DNA from: Chloropicon primus
Taxonomy: Eukaryota; Chlorophyta; Chloropicophyceae; Chloropicales; Chloropicaceae
Length of the DNA: 64,000 nt
Assembly: GCA_023205875.1 (NCBI GenBank)
Contig: CP060757.1
Coordinates: forward strand, 124,001 to 188,000
Direction of reading: 5' to 3'
Every line of letters begins with the position of its first letter. Positions within the stretch are counted from its first letter, which is position 1. Shown piece by piece: positions 48,684 to 59,987 of the stretch. A program made the translations under genes and the position numbers. Under the pieces are notes generated by a model. The model did not search any database. It saw nothing but the letters and a program-made list of their open reading frames with translations, and had not been told where the DNA came from.

Positions 48684-51600
48684 TCACATAGACATTGTCA
48701 TCCTCTTCAAGGCAAAGTTCTTGCTCGCGATGTAAGCGCGCCACTGAGTTTGGATCGAAATCGCAGCACCAATAAGCGTTGCTTGCTCCACCTCCAACTT
48801 CCTATCGGCGTTGACGTCATATGTGAGGGCGTTCTGCCCCAACCTTTCTATAAGTAGCAATTCCAAGAGGTGCTTGAAAGGAATACCAAGACCCTCCTCG
48901 TGAATTGCAAGGATCTGCCACCACAGTCTCCACTTCCTCTTGGGGTGCATGGACTTGGGAACGATCGGCGTGCCCAGCCTGTCCAGGAATTCTCCAATTC
49001 TATGAAGCTTCAGGTAACCTTCACCCTTCCTGTCGTACTGCACCCACAGCTTTTGGTACAAGTCCAGGTGCTCGTCCGACAGGAGCGTGTTTGACTTGAG
49101 GATTCCAAAGGACACGTAATCCAGAATTGTGGCCACGAAAAGGTTCGTCAAAATGTACGTACACAGAATGATGTACGTGACGAAGAAAGCCGTGGAGCCG
49201 AACGGAGTTCCGCAGTCTGTCTGCCCGTTATAATCAGCAGTGCACTCTGGAGCCGCAAGCTTCAGGTCATTCATGACCATTCGCCAACCCTCACCCGTCA
49301 TCGAATGGAACAATATCAAAAATGAGTTGGTGAACGTTTCAAAATTCACTTTCCTGTTCATGTGCAGGCCATACTTGACGTCCGCAAAGACCTGCGTCGC
49401 GATTCCGGCGTAGATGATAATAAATATGAGCTGCAGCATGATAATCTGGATCAAGGAAGGCAAAGTCACTGCGATCCTGTTGAGGATCTTCTTCAGGGAA
49501 TCGACGTATCTTACGATTCTGAAAATACGCATGAACCTGAAGGGCCTTCCAGCCTGCAACCTGAAGGACTCCTGCGCCGGGAACAGCGTCAGGGTACTCA
49601 TGGTCACAAGGACTGCCTCGAAAATGTTCCAGCTGCTCTTCGCGAAGCCGGTGAAGCCGGTGCCAAACAGTTTGATGGACAGCTCGCAGAGGTAGACCAT
49701 GACGAACAAGAAGTCCACCATGTTGAGCGTGTTGAACCATCCGTCGCTTTGATCGGCGTGCTGAGAAGCGAGGAATCCGCAGTTCATCAAGATGATGATG
49801 ACAATCGTCTTTCCGAACCGCTTGCTGTGAATCATGTCGTAAGACAAACGCCTCAACTTCACGAAAAGATTCTCTCCCTTTGGTCTCTCAATGTCCTTCA
49901 GCGGTTTCATGTACTCCACAATTCTGTGCAGATCCCTGAACGTCTTTTGCTTCTCGGTCAACAACTTGGATCCACTAGCCAGAGCAAACTGATCGATGAA
50001 CACGCCAATGAATGCCCTCACCGTGAACATGCTTCCAACGCAGATGAAAAGGACGAAGAAGATGGCATTGATCGAGCTGTGGTTCTGCGAAGGCTGCCTG
50101 TCCGTTCCAACAATGTCTTGGCCGGCGTACATCACATCGAGCCACTCGTCGAGGGTCGCGATCTCGAAGAGCGTCAAAACTCCCTTTCCGACCCAGTCGA
50201 AATTGTGCTCTGGAAGAACCCAGGTCCTTGGAATAAGAACACCGGAGTCGTCTATAAAGCTGCCCACGCAGTCAACCCTTCCATACACCTCTTGATCGTT
50301 GCAGTAGCTGAACTTTCCACCAAAGTACTTCACGGCGATCATGCTGAACATCAGGAAAATAAGCGTCGCAAGTCCGAACAGGAGCATGATGACCTTGAAC
50401 GTTCCTCCCAGGTACACAGCGAGCTCCCTCAAGCCAGCGACTCTGTTAAAGAGCCTCAGAGGCCTCAAACACAGCAATACCCTGACAAACTTTTCCTTAT
50501 CGCCTGTGTACTCAAACATGGCCATCAGATCAATGATGAGGATTCCAAAGTCAAGGACGTTCCACCAACTCAAGAAGTATGGGAACGGCGTGAACATCAC
50601 TCCCTGGGCGATGAATTTGAACAGCGTCTCAAAAATGAAGAAGGCGGCGACCGCAAAGTTTGCCAACTGGATGAAACTGTCAAAATCGTTCTCCCGCCCC
50701 ACTGGCTTCTCTACGAAGACGACAATAATGGATACCAAGATCATGATCAGACCAAGGATGCTGTACCACTTCGATTGGAGCATCTCGAGGAGGTATTGCC
50801 TCAAAGGATGCGTCATATCGAAGATGCCAAGGGTGTTGTCATCCATCCAAGTGGGAAGCTCATACGTTTTGCTGGGAATGATCTCGATGCCCATCCACCT
50901 TTCGACCTGCTGCTCTGCCCAGTCAGGATTCACCAGCAAGGTTCTTATCGAAAACCTCTGGCCGTGGTTGTTCTGCTTTCCCTTCTCTGGTTCGGCCTCC
51001 TTCTCGTCTTCCTCGTTCAACTCCATATCTGCGTGACCGCTCTTGAGCAGATCCTTCCTGTCACTGATGTGAACAAGGTACTGGTAGTTGATGAACTGCT
51101 GCATCGAGTTCAGAATTCCCCACTGCTCATCGTCCCCAGCAAGCCTCTCGTAATTGATCACGTTGCCAGAAACGATCATCTGGAACTTTCCGACCTCGTG
51201 CTTTCTTGAACCTCTCACGAACATGGATCCCCGGGCCAAAGACTCGTGCCTTCTTCTCTTTCCCCCCTCAGGTCCGTTTCCATTCGTTACGCTTGCCCTT
51301 CTCGTCGGTCTGTCGTCCGCGATTTTCTGCTGAGAGTTCTGGAGAATGATACGCGAGGCCCTCTTGTCTCGAGCCTTCTTCATAGGCTGTGCTGCCACCG
51401 TCTTCTCGTCTTGATCCCCCCACGCGGTGTGATGCTGGGTTGCTGGAGAGGTGTTCGCCCCCGGTCCGGGGTCCGCGGCAATCTTGCTCTCTTTCTTCCT
51501 CAGCAAGGAGGTCAAGCCGCAACAGCCGGAAAGACTTGGTAGCCTTGGCAGCCTGTCTGCCACAGGTCCAAGAATCTTTGCCAAGTAAACCGACGGAGGA

Positions 51601-53819
51601 ACGATGTAACGCGTCATTGTTATGGCCAACTCCTCCTGCTTCACCTTCTTCTCACTCTCTTCGAACTCGAGGGTCTCCAAAATCACGGCGACGATGAGGT
51701 TCAAGACAATGAAGTTCTCGAAGATGAAGTACGGGATGAAGTAAAGTGGAGACAGAATAGCGAGCCTGCTGCTTCTCATGCCATCCCACATCACGTTCAC
51801 CCATTTCTCACTAGTCGCGACGCCGAACATGGTCAGCACCGCGTTGCCGTAGGAATCAAAGTTGTCTCTTGGCTTGTCTTCGCCTTGGCCAGCGTTGTAG
51901 TGGCCCGAAAATAATTGCATTCCCATAATGCTATAAAAGGCCAGCACGATAAAGAAGAAGATGAAAAGGATCACCATTGACTTCACTGCACCGAGAAGTT
52001 TGCTTGCTATCTTCGAAGTCTTCTCCGAGTCTATGAACAGACGGAAGAACCTCAGCATGGTAAGGTTGGGAATCGTCCCCGTGAGCACACCGATTGTGCT
52101 CAGGACGATGAGGAAGAAGTCAAAAGTATTCAGCTGCCCGTACTTTGACATGTCCGTGAAGAAGCTGTGCCATGGGTACCTTAAGTGCATCCTGATCAGC
52201 AGCTCCAGAACGAACAGGATCAAGAAGAAGATCTGCATCAGATGGTGCGTGGACTTCCAGGTCAAGTCGTTGGTGTACGCCATCAGGAGAATGATGTTGA
52301 CCACGATGCAGCAGTTGGCAACCCTATTCAGAATCTTCATATTCCTGTGATTCTTCATGACCCTCACGATAAAGCTGTCCCTTTTCCTCTCCTTCTTCTC
52401 ATCTTCAACTTTCACGCCGCTGTCCTTCATCAGCTGCTCGGCCTCGGCCTTCGCTTCCTGGTTCACGAGAAACGAGCAGCACTTGAGCACCGGCCAGCAG
52501 AACCACGGGGGGTCCACCTCGTCCTCCTGGCCATCCGCCTTCTTCGTTCCGCCGATGATCGAATTCTTACCCCTTCCACGCACGGCGTTCAAGAGCGTCA
52601 ATCCCATTGTAGACACCTTTCCCGCAGCAACGAACTTTTGCATTCTCTTCCTGCGCGCCAGCTCCGCCATCGCCTGGTGCTCCTTTCTGAGCCTCAGGAA
52701 CACGTGAGAGAATGCGGCCACGAAAGTGGAGAGCAAAAAGTACGACCCGACGATCACAAAACTCAGGTAGTATACACTCGACCACTTGTACTCACTGTCG
52801 ACCGTGTAGAACATGACGTCGTCCCAATTCTCTAACGTCAGGCACTGGAACAGGGTCAACAACGTGGCTCCAAAGTCATCAAAGTTCGTGTAACCAAAGT
52901 TCGGGTTCCTGAAATCATCCTTGCACACGTGCTGGACTCCCCCTATCCCGGTAGGGCACTCGAAACCTTTCTGGTCCCCCGCGTCATCGATCGTGTTGCC
53001 GCACAACTCCGCCGGCTCCGTGATGTAATGAACCATCAAGTTGGAGGTGTTCGTCACCCCTTGCATGAACGTGTCCTCCGACAAGATCGTGTCCGTCACC
53101 GCGCACCTCCTTCTGAACGACCCTCCGAAGAGGGACACACCCATCAGTGCATAGAAGAAACCGAACATGAGCGTGAAGTCAATGACGGACACGAGGAGCG
53201 GCAAGCTTTCTCCGATGGTCTGCATAACGGCGATAAGCGAGGACACACCCCTCAGGTGCCTGAGGCACAAGATGAGTCTTAGCGCACGCAAAGAACCCAA
53301 GCGGAAGGGTTCCTCCACTCCAAACCCCTCCAGCACGAGGAACATCCACGACGAAAGCATGATGCAAAAGTCCAGAGAGTTATAAAAGTTCTTCAGGTAC
53401 GTGTCCGGACCTTTGAAGAAACCCAAGATGAAGATTCGGACAATCGATTCGATGGTGTACAGGGCCACGATGGTAATGTCGAGACCCTTGAGCACCAGCA
53501 AGGTGTCCCCGTCCGAAGTGTCGCTTGCCAGAAGAGTCAGGACCACCAAGTGCGTGCATATTGTGAAAGCGAGGACGTACTCCGTTGCCTGGCTGTACAC
53601 GATCTTGAACAACTTCGTCCTGTGTGCGTTGTCGGTGGGGATGAAGCCCAAACTGTTACCGCTGAGTTTTGCTCCGGTTCCCACGTTCGAATACGAATTC
53701 TTCTGCAAGGACTTCAAGCTACGTTTCATGACCTTGATGAAGCTGTACTTGGTTTTCGCAGCCGAAGGGCGCTTCTTCCTTCCCGCCCCCTTCATCAACC
53801 GTTGTGCTGGAGCCTCCAT
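48684..53819 (-). CDS. Four-domain voltage-gated cation channel alpha subunit (Cav/Nav-like)
   Basis: 1711-aa channel with four homologous repeats of six transmembrane segments, single exon. Each repeat has an Arg-rich S4 (for example SLRALRLILCLRHLRGVSSL in I and FRFMRIFRIVRYVDSLKKIL in IV) and a pore loop. The selectivity residues are E330 (TLENW), E671 (TSEKW), D1224 (TLDEW) and E1510 (TGEGW), giving E/E/D/E: close to Ca2+ channels (EEEE, or EEDD in T-type) and unlike animal Nav (DEKA). The II-III linker is long and basic; the C-terminus has an IQ calmodulin site (ISIQTQWRAYIASKNF, about residue 1685). Plasma- or ciliary-membrane Ca2+ entry is likely, as with Chlamydomonas CAV2. The first ATG is at 53819; a TTG start was dropped. 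Confidence 0.93.
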   Translation of the reverse strand: MEAPAQRLMKGAGRKKRPSAAKTKYSFIKVMKRSLKSLQKNSYSNVGTGAKLSGNSLGFIPTDNAHRTKLFKIVYSQATEYVLAFTICTHLVVLTLLASDTSDGDTLLVLKGLDITIVALYTIESIVRIFILGFFKGPDTYLKNFYNSLDFCIMLSSWMFLVLEGFGVEEPFRLGSLRALRLILCLRHLRGVSSLIAVMQTIGESLPLLVSVIDFTLMFGFFYALMGVSLFGGSFRRRCAVTDTILSEDTFMQGVTNTSNLMVHYITEPAELCGNTIDDAGDQKGFECPTGIGGVQHVCKDDFRNPNFGYTNFDDFGATLLTLFQCLTLENWDDVMFYTVDSEYKWSSVYYLSFVIVGSYFLLSTFVAAFSHVFLRLRKEHQAMAELARRKRMQKFVAAGKVSTMGLTLLNAVRGRGKNSIIGGTKKADGQEDEVDPPWFCWPVLKCCSFLVNQEAKAEAEQLMKDSGVKVEDEKKERKRDSFIVRVMKNHRNMKILNRVANCCIVVNIILLMAYTNDLTWKSTHHLMQIFFLILFVLELLIRMHLRYPWHSFFTDMSKYGQLNTFDFFLIVLSTIGVLTGTIPNLTMLRFFRLFIDSEKTSKIASKLLGAVKSMVILFIFFFIVLAFYSIMGMQLFSGHYNAGQGEDKPRDNFDSYGNAVLTMFGVATSEKWVNVMWDGMRSSRLAILSPLYFIPYFIFENFIVLNLIVAVILETLEFEESEKKVKQEELAITMTRYIVPPSVYLAKILGPVADRLPRLPSLSGCCGLTSLLRKKESKIAADPGPGANTSPATQHHTAWGDQDEKTVAAQPMKKARDKRASRIILQNSQQKIADDRPTRRASVTNGNGPEGGKRRRHESLARGSMFVRGSRKHEVGKFQMIVSGNVINYERLAGDDEQWGILNSMQQFINYQYLVHISDRKDLLKSGHADMELNEEDEKEAEPEKGKQNNHGQRFSIRTLLVNPDWAEQQVERWMGIEIIPSKTYELPTWMDDNTLGIFDMTHPLRQYLLEMLQSKWYSILGLIMILVSIIVVFVEKPVGRENDFDSFIQLANFAVAAFFIFETLFKFIAQGVMFTPFPYFLSWWNVLDFGILIIDLMAMFEYTGDKEKFVRVLLCLRPLRLFNRVAGLRELAVYLGGTFKVIMLLFGLATLIFLMFSMIAVKYFGGKFSYCNDQEVYGRVDCVGSFIDDSGVLIPRTWVLPEHNFDWVGKGVLTLFEIATLDEWLDVMYAGQDIVGTDRQPSQNHSSINAIFFVLFICVGSMFTVRAFIGVFIDQFALASGSKLLTEKQKTFRDLHRIVEYMKPLKDIERPKGENLFVKLRRLSYDMIHSKRFGKTIVIIILMNCGFLASQHADQSDGWFNTLNMVDFLFVMVYLCELSIKLFGTGFTGFAKSSWNIFEAVLVTMSTLTLFPAQESFRLQAGRPFRFMRIFRIVRYVDSLKKILNRIAVTLPSLIQIIMLQLIFIIIYAGIATQVFADVKYGLHMNRKVNFETFTNSFLILFHSMTGEGWRMVMNDLKLAAPECTADYNGQTDCGTPFGSTAFFVTYIILCTYILTNLFVATILDYVSFGILKSNTLLSDEHLDLYQKLWVQYDRKGEGYLKLHRIGEFLDRLGTPIVPKSMHPKRKWRLWWQILAIHEEGLGIPFKHLLELLLIERLGQNALTYDVNADRKLEVEQATLIGAAISIQTQWRAYIASKNFALKRMTMSM

Positions 53820-54992
53820 GGCTGCCTCTCTCTCCTTCAAACCACCAGGAGGAGCGGAGGAACAAAAGACAGACGATAAGGGGTAGCTTGGGGTTTTGGT
53901 TTCGTGCAGCCCCTCCCAAGAGACTCACTCACTCCTCCACAAACGATGCTTGGTCGGGTTGTGTGTCCAAGCACCAAGACGACTTGCTTGGTCGGTCACC
54001 CAATAGGAGGCAAGGCAATAGGAACTAGGCCTAGGCGAGGCAACAAAATCTAATCTTATCTTGGCACACAGGACCTAAGAACCAAACACACAGAAGACAA
54101 TATAGTGTGCCATGCCTTCCCCTGTTCTGTCCATCCCCCTCCCTTACACGGCCAAAGGTTGGGTCTCACTGGGGCCCGAGCCTCCAAGCTCCTCAAACTC
54201 AAAGCTCAAACAAAGTTGTCTAAAAGTCCAACTCAAAGCTCAAAGCGTTCCCTCTTCTTCACCACCGCAAGAGACAAGAAGAGAAGAGAAGAGAAGAAGA
54301 AGAGAAGAGAAGAAGAAGAGAAGAGAGCAACCAGAGTTCGTTGTTCAAACCAAGGAGGTAGACAAGAGCAAAGGAAAGGGAAGGGAGGGATGTCTTTGTG
54401 AACAGATGACCTGGCCCTCGAACCGAGAGTCGAAGAGTCTCTCCTTAATTGAACACGAGACTATTCGAGGCAGGGGGAGGGAAACGTTGAGGAGCTCTTG
54501 ATTAGAGAACACCGAGGACAAGGTCTTGATCGACTCGCTCGCGTGCGTGTGTGTGATGTGTGTGGGGTGTGTGTGTAACAAGGGAGAAATAAAGGGAAGA
54601 GGACATGAATCGCAACGCGAGTCGAGTCGATCAAGAAAACAGGGGACGACTCGATCCTCTCTTCGAGCAAGTGCGTCGCTCCTCTTTCTTCGCTTGTTAG
54701 GAATGAAGCGAAGCGAAGGGAAGGATACCTCCTCGCGGTTTGGGTACACAAGAAGGCACGGGCAAAGGGTACCACGGTGTGACCACTCTCTTCCCTCGTG
54801 TCCTCGTGTCCTCGCATTAGCATGGACTTGCCTGCTTGCTCCGTAACAAACGTACACGAACCGAAGTCAACTTTCCAAGCAGGATCCGAATCCATCAAGG
54901 GTCTCGCTTCGGATCCACAGCAAACTCGAGCCGTTCGTTCATCGGGAGAACGAAAGCCAACCAACGAGATCTTCTTGCCAGCCATCGCATTG
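53820..54992. promoter_or_regulatory. Channel gene upstream region
   Basis: No gene supported. GAAGA/GAGAA repeats lie at about 54271-54325, a GTGT-rich run at 54543-54575, and many short low-complexity frames. No module copy was recognised. Confidence 0.45.
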
Positions 54993-55436
54993 TCATTGTC
55001 CTTCTTGACGACACCTTCTTGCTGCTGCTGGCTGGAAGCACAACCCCTTGCCCTTGCCCTTGCCCTTGCCCTTGCCCTTGCTTGCCTTAGCATTCATTTT
55101 GCATTTCTTGGACCATAGATATAGGAGTTGTAGAGAAGTTGGTGCAGGCAGAGCACAGCAGCGAGGGGGGGACGGTGTCCGTTCGCACGTCTCCGGGCGA
55201 GGGGGGCAGGGCACCGAGCCGTGCTCATTCCCGTTTCCCCAGGTCCAGTTCGCTGGCTTCTTCTCCTCCTCCAACAGCATTACGCTCGGACCACCTTTAA
55301 ATCCGTGCCTCTTCAAGGCAGCCACGCTGACCTTCTCCTTCTTCTTCTCAGCGGGTGGAGGTGTCTCGGGGCCGCCCTTCTCCTCCTCCTCGCTCGAGCT
55401 CCCGGACAAGTCCTCCAACCCATCGTTCATGTACAT
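54993..55436 (-). CDS. Possible small protein-coding gene, unknown function
   Basis: Doubtful gene. From the ATG at 55436 the frame reads MYMNDGLEDLSGSSSEEEEK, then a Lys/Pro-rich stretch, VSVAALKRHGFKGGPSVMLL and EEEKKPANWTWGNG. This central part looks like real protein, with a compact hydrophobic/Gly motif after acidic low complexity. The remainder is less convincing: a Cys/Pro-rich run and six translated copies of the hexamer CCCTTG (as KG repeats). A splice site after the WTWG segment may replace that tail, but none is clear. It may instead be a short peptide gene or noncoding. I do not recognise a family. Confidence 0.35.
   Translation of the reverse strand: MYMNDGLEDLSGSSSEEEEKGGPETPPPAEKKKEKVSVAALKRHGFKGGPSVMLLEEEKKPANWTWGNGNEHGSVPCPPRPETCERTPSPPRCCALPAPTSLQLLYLWSKKCKMNAKASKGKGKGKGKGKGLCFQPAAARRCRQEGQ
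55045..55080. repeat. Hexamer repeat (CCCTTG)6
   Basis: Six tandem copies of CCCTTG, followed by a degenerate CTTGCC. Confidence 0.8.
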
Positions 55437-55668
55437 CGTCGTCGCGCTCACGAGGGAGGGACCCGTGAACAAGGAAGAGGATGGTGGCATGTGCTGGGTG
55501 GCAGTGGATCGATCGTGGGGAGAATCTCCAGGAAAGTCTCCGGGAAGCGGTTGGATGTTGTTGCTTTGTAGGAAAAGAAACATGTATTGGTAGTACAAGG
55601 TACAAGGAGGTTGTCTTGTTGCTCGAGGAGAAGATGAAGAAGACGAGAAAAAAAAAGCATGATGAAAG

Positions 55669-56811
55669 CTAAGCTGCGGAATGGAAGTACTTGTGGGTCC
55701 ACGTGTCTGCCTTGTTACGCGCGTGCGGGTTCGGCTGCACGCCAATCTGCGACGCGTGCAGCTTCAGGCACGTCTTCCCAGGCTGCGACTCCGATTGCAG
55801 GTACCCTTTCGCCTCCAGCTCTGCCGCGGGGATGATCCAAAAGTATGCTTTGTCTTCCACCCACGCCACCGCCACTAGCTCGTCGAACGCCCCTGCCGGG
55901 TAAGGATCTTTCATCTGCTTGCCCGCCTCGTCACGCCCGGCGTAGGTGTACAGGTTGCACATAAACCCGGCGGCGCCGTTAGACGCCGCGCGCGCCGTCT
56001 TGAACTGCTGGCGCGTCGTCGCATCCTTGAGCAGGTCGACTTGGGTGTTCTGTCCCTCGGGGAAGGCGTAGCGGTGCTTTGGGAAGCTCGCCTTGAACGC
56101 GTCGATGCCGCGCATCTCGACCGCGTGGACCTCGGACGCGAAGTCGTGCCGCGCGGCGTGCTCGGTGACGGTCGTCCACCGACACAGATGGGCCTGGGCC
56201 TGGGCCTGCTCGCTCAGCCACTGCACGAGCGCGGCGAGGTTGAGGCCACGCGCGAGCGCGAGCTCACAGTTCTTGCGGAGGGGGGTGACGCTCAGGTCCA
56301 GCTTGCCGCGCTCGTTCAGCGCGTTGCCGTTGTACACCCACGCATCGCCGACGTCGCACCGCCAGCACACCACACACATCCCCGAGTAGCCGGTGACGTT
56401 GTGGAAGTACCACATATTCGGTTCACCCTTCTTGGCGCCGCTCGTCGTCTTGAGCTGCACCGGCAGCCACGCGTCCTCCTCGCTCAGGCGGAGGAGGACG
56501 TCGGCTTTCGTGCCGTCGTTTAGCACGAGCGCCGTTCTCCTCCCGGGGATGGTCGCCTGCCATCTGGCGACGAGGGCGAGCGCCACTTTGCGCTCCGTGG
56601 CGGAGTTCCGGCCGTAGATCGCCAGGTTGCGGGCGCGCTTCCCCGCGAGCGCGGCTCGGGCGGTCGCCCTCTTCTTGAGTTTGCCCGCGCGGTACGACTT
56701 GTGGGCGGCGACGGGCTCCGCCACGGTGGCGAAGTATTCCTTGGGGCGACCGATACGCACTCCGTACTTCTTCTTCTTGCGGCGCTTGTCAATGAACACC
56801 CCCTTGGGCAT
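55669..56811 (-). CDS. Protein with two tandem PD-(D/E)XK-like nuclease folds, unknown family
   Basis: 380-aa protein that I cannot name. The N-terminus is basic (DKRRKKKKYGVRIGRPKEYF), likely nucleic-acid binding. Two similar units follow. Unit 1 (about 70-165) has E73, D104 in GTKADVLLRL and Q119-x-K121 in PVQLKTTSG. Unit 2 (about 224-333) has E227, D259 in NTQVDLLKDA and Q269-x-K271 in RQQFKTARA. Each is then followed by a beta-rich segment (GMCVVCWRCDVGDAWVYNG; DELVAVAWVEDKAYFWIIP). The E...D...(Q)xK order is that of restriction-endonuclease-like folds. Codon use differs from neighbours: arginine is mainly CGC/CGG rather than AGG, and GCG/CGC are dense. A fragment of a second copy lies just upstream. 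The start at 56811 is preferred, since the 13 residues before it derive from that fragment. Confidence 0.65.
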   Translation of the reverse strand: MPKGVFIDKRRKKKKYGVRIGRPKEYFATVAEPVAAHKSYRAGKLKKRATARAALAGKRARNLAIYGRNSATERKVALALVARWQATIPGRRTALVLNDGTKADVLLRLSEEDAWLPVQLKTTSGAKKGEPNMWYFHNVTGYSGMCVVCWRCDVGDAWVYNGNALNERGKLDLSVTPLRKNCELALARGLNLAALVQWLSEQAQAQAHLCRWTTVTEHAARHDFASEVHAVEMRGIDAFKASFPKHRYAFPEGQNTQVDLLKDATTRQQFKTARAASNGAAGFMCNLYTYAGRDEAGKQMKDPYPAGAFDELVAVAWVEDKAYFWIIPAAELEAKGYLQSESQPGKTCLKLHASQIGVQPNPHARNKADTWTHKYFHSAA

Positions 56812-57191
56812 GGTCGCGCTCCGTCTTGAACTGCTGGCGCGTCGTGGCATCCTTCAGCAGGTCGACGTGTGTGTTCTGTCCCTCGGCCTCGACGCCCGTC
56901 CGTTACTTTTAGTTTTTTCAAAATTCCCGCCAAAAGCCATGGGATCACTTTTGGAAAAAACACAGCTTTTGTAGTATTTATAAACTCCCCTTTTGTTGCC
57001 GCTCTTATTTTCTCAGGCTCGGGAGAGTCCACCTTTGCTTCCCCTCCCTCCACGGCGCGGAGATAGTTATTGATAAGTAGCGGCCCAGCTTCAAAATCAA
57101 CTTTAAGTTCACCCCCACTTGAGCTTGAGTGGAGCTGCTTCTGCTTCACCCCCTGGAGAAGAACTTAAGTTGAGTGAGCTTGTTGAGCAGG
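56812..57191. other. Region upstream of the nuclease-like gene, with paralogue fragment
   Basis: It contains a 66-bp fragment (56821-56886) of a second nuclease-like gene. An AT-richer stretch (about 56900-57010, including TTATTTTCTCAG) follows, then the leader of PRA1. On the minus strand a frame from about 57149 to 56890 stays open with protein-like composition (PLLINNYLRAVEGGEAKVD), but no ATG or family supports it. Confidence 0.5.
56821..56886 (-). repeat. 66-bp diverged copy of an internal segment of the nuclease-like gene
   Basis: Aligns with 55995-56060, 62 of 66 bases by my count. On the minus strand both encode EGQNTxVDLLKDATTRQQFK, and two of the four differences are synonymous codon changes. 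It appears to be the remnant of a related gene rather than a fresh copy. Confidence 0.75.
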
Positions 57192-57797
57192 ATGTCTTTC
57201 CTAGTGGAGGGCGCCAAGTCCACCCTGGGGAAAGCGAAAGAGGTGTCCTCCAACTTGCTGAGGTCTTCCAAGCCTTGGGTGGAGTTTGTCGATAGGAAGT
57301 CCTTCTCCAAGCCAGAGTCTTTGACGAACGCCGTGGGAAGAGTTCGCAAGAATGTAGCATATTTTGGAGTCAACTACTTGCTCCTCATGCTTGTTGTTTT
57401 AGTTCTGTATCTTATAGCAAAGCCGAGCTCCATCATTTGGCTACTACTTCTCAGTGCCATGTGGCTCTACGTCATGGCCGTGAACCCGGGACCTGTGACG
57501 ATTGGTGGCCGGACGTTCAGCCAGATGGAGAAGCTCATAGGGGCATCCGTCGTGAGCGTCTTGGCCATCTTCTACTTCTCCGAGGTGGGATCCATCCTCC
57601 TGTACGCTGCACTCTCTGGGGTGGGACTGATATGCATTCACGGGGCCGTGAGGACGCCAGAGAACCTTTTCTCGGACGACGGTTCCCCCGCACCGGGCGT
57701 GGAAACCAACCAGAGCTTCCTCACCACATTCAGTGGAGCCTTCTCCAACCTTATGAAGAACACCAACGCACCCAACGCGGCGGAGGCTGCGGTGTGA
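57192..57797 (+). CDS. PRA1-family prenylated-Rab acceptor
   Basis: 201-aa protein of the PRA1/Yip3 family, ER-Golgi-endosomal membrane proteins that bind prenylated Rab GTPases. An N-terminal soluble part (FVDRKSFSKPESLTNAVGRV, then RKNVAYFGVNYLLL) leads into two hydrophobic hairpins at about 60-100 and 120-155, the typical reentrant layout, with the family block VRKNVAYFGVNY. The C-terminus is polar. The ATG at 57192 is used; an in-frame GTG 18 bp upstream was rejected. No introns. Convergent with RlmN, 93 bp apart. Confidence 0.88.
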   Translation: MSFLVEGAKSTLGKAKEVSSNLLRSSKPWVEFVDRKSFSKPESLTNAVGRVRKNVAYFGVNYLLLMLVVLVLYLIAKPSSIIWLLLLSAMWLYVMAVNPGPVTIGGRTFSQMEKLIGASVVSVLAIFYFSEVGSILLYAALSGVGLICIHGAVRTPENLFSDDGSPAPGVETNQSFLTTFSGAFSNLMKNTNAPNAAEAAV

Positions 57798-57890
57798 ACA
57801 ACCGGAAAAAGGCAATAATAATATTTGTTACACACACCTACCTCATCGGACCAGCGAGGATATTATGGAAGAGCCAAACGCGTTTGCCGC

Positions 57891-59987
<2,097 letters not shown>

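Noticed and set aside
49362-51209. Long plus-strand open frame (615 codons) inside the channel gene
   Set aside because: Antisense shadow of the channel: no recognisable domain, a composition that is the complement of membrane helices, while the minus strand encodes a complete channel.
54105-54501. Short plus-strand frames upstream of the channel gene
   Set aside because: Lys/Arg/Glu strings arise from GAAGA repeats; no start context or homology.
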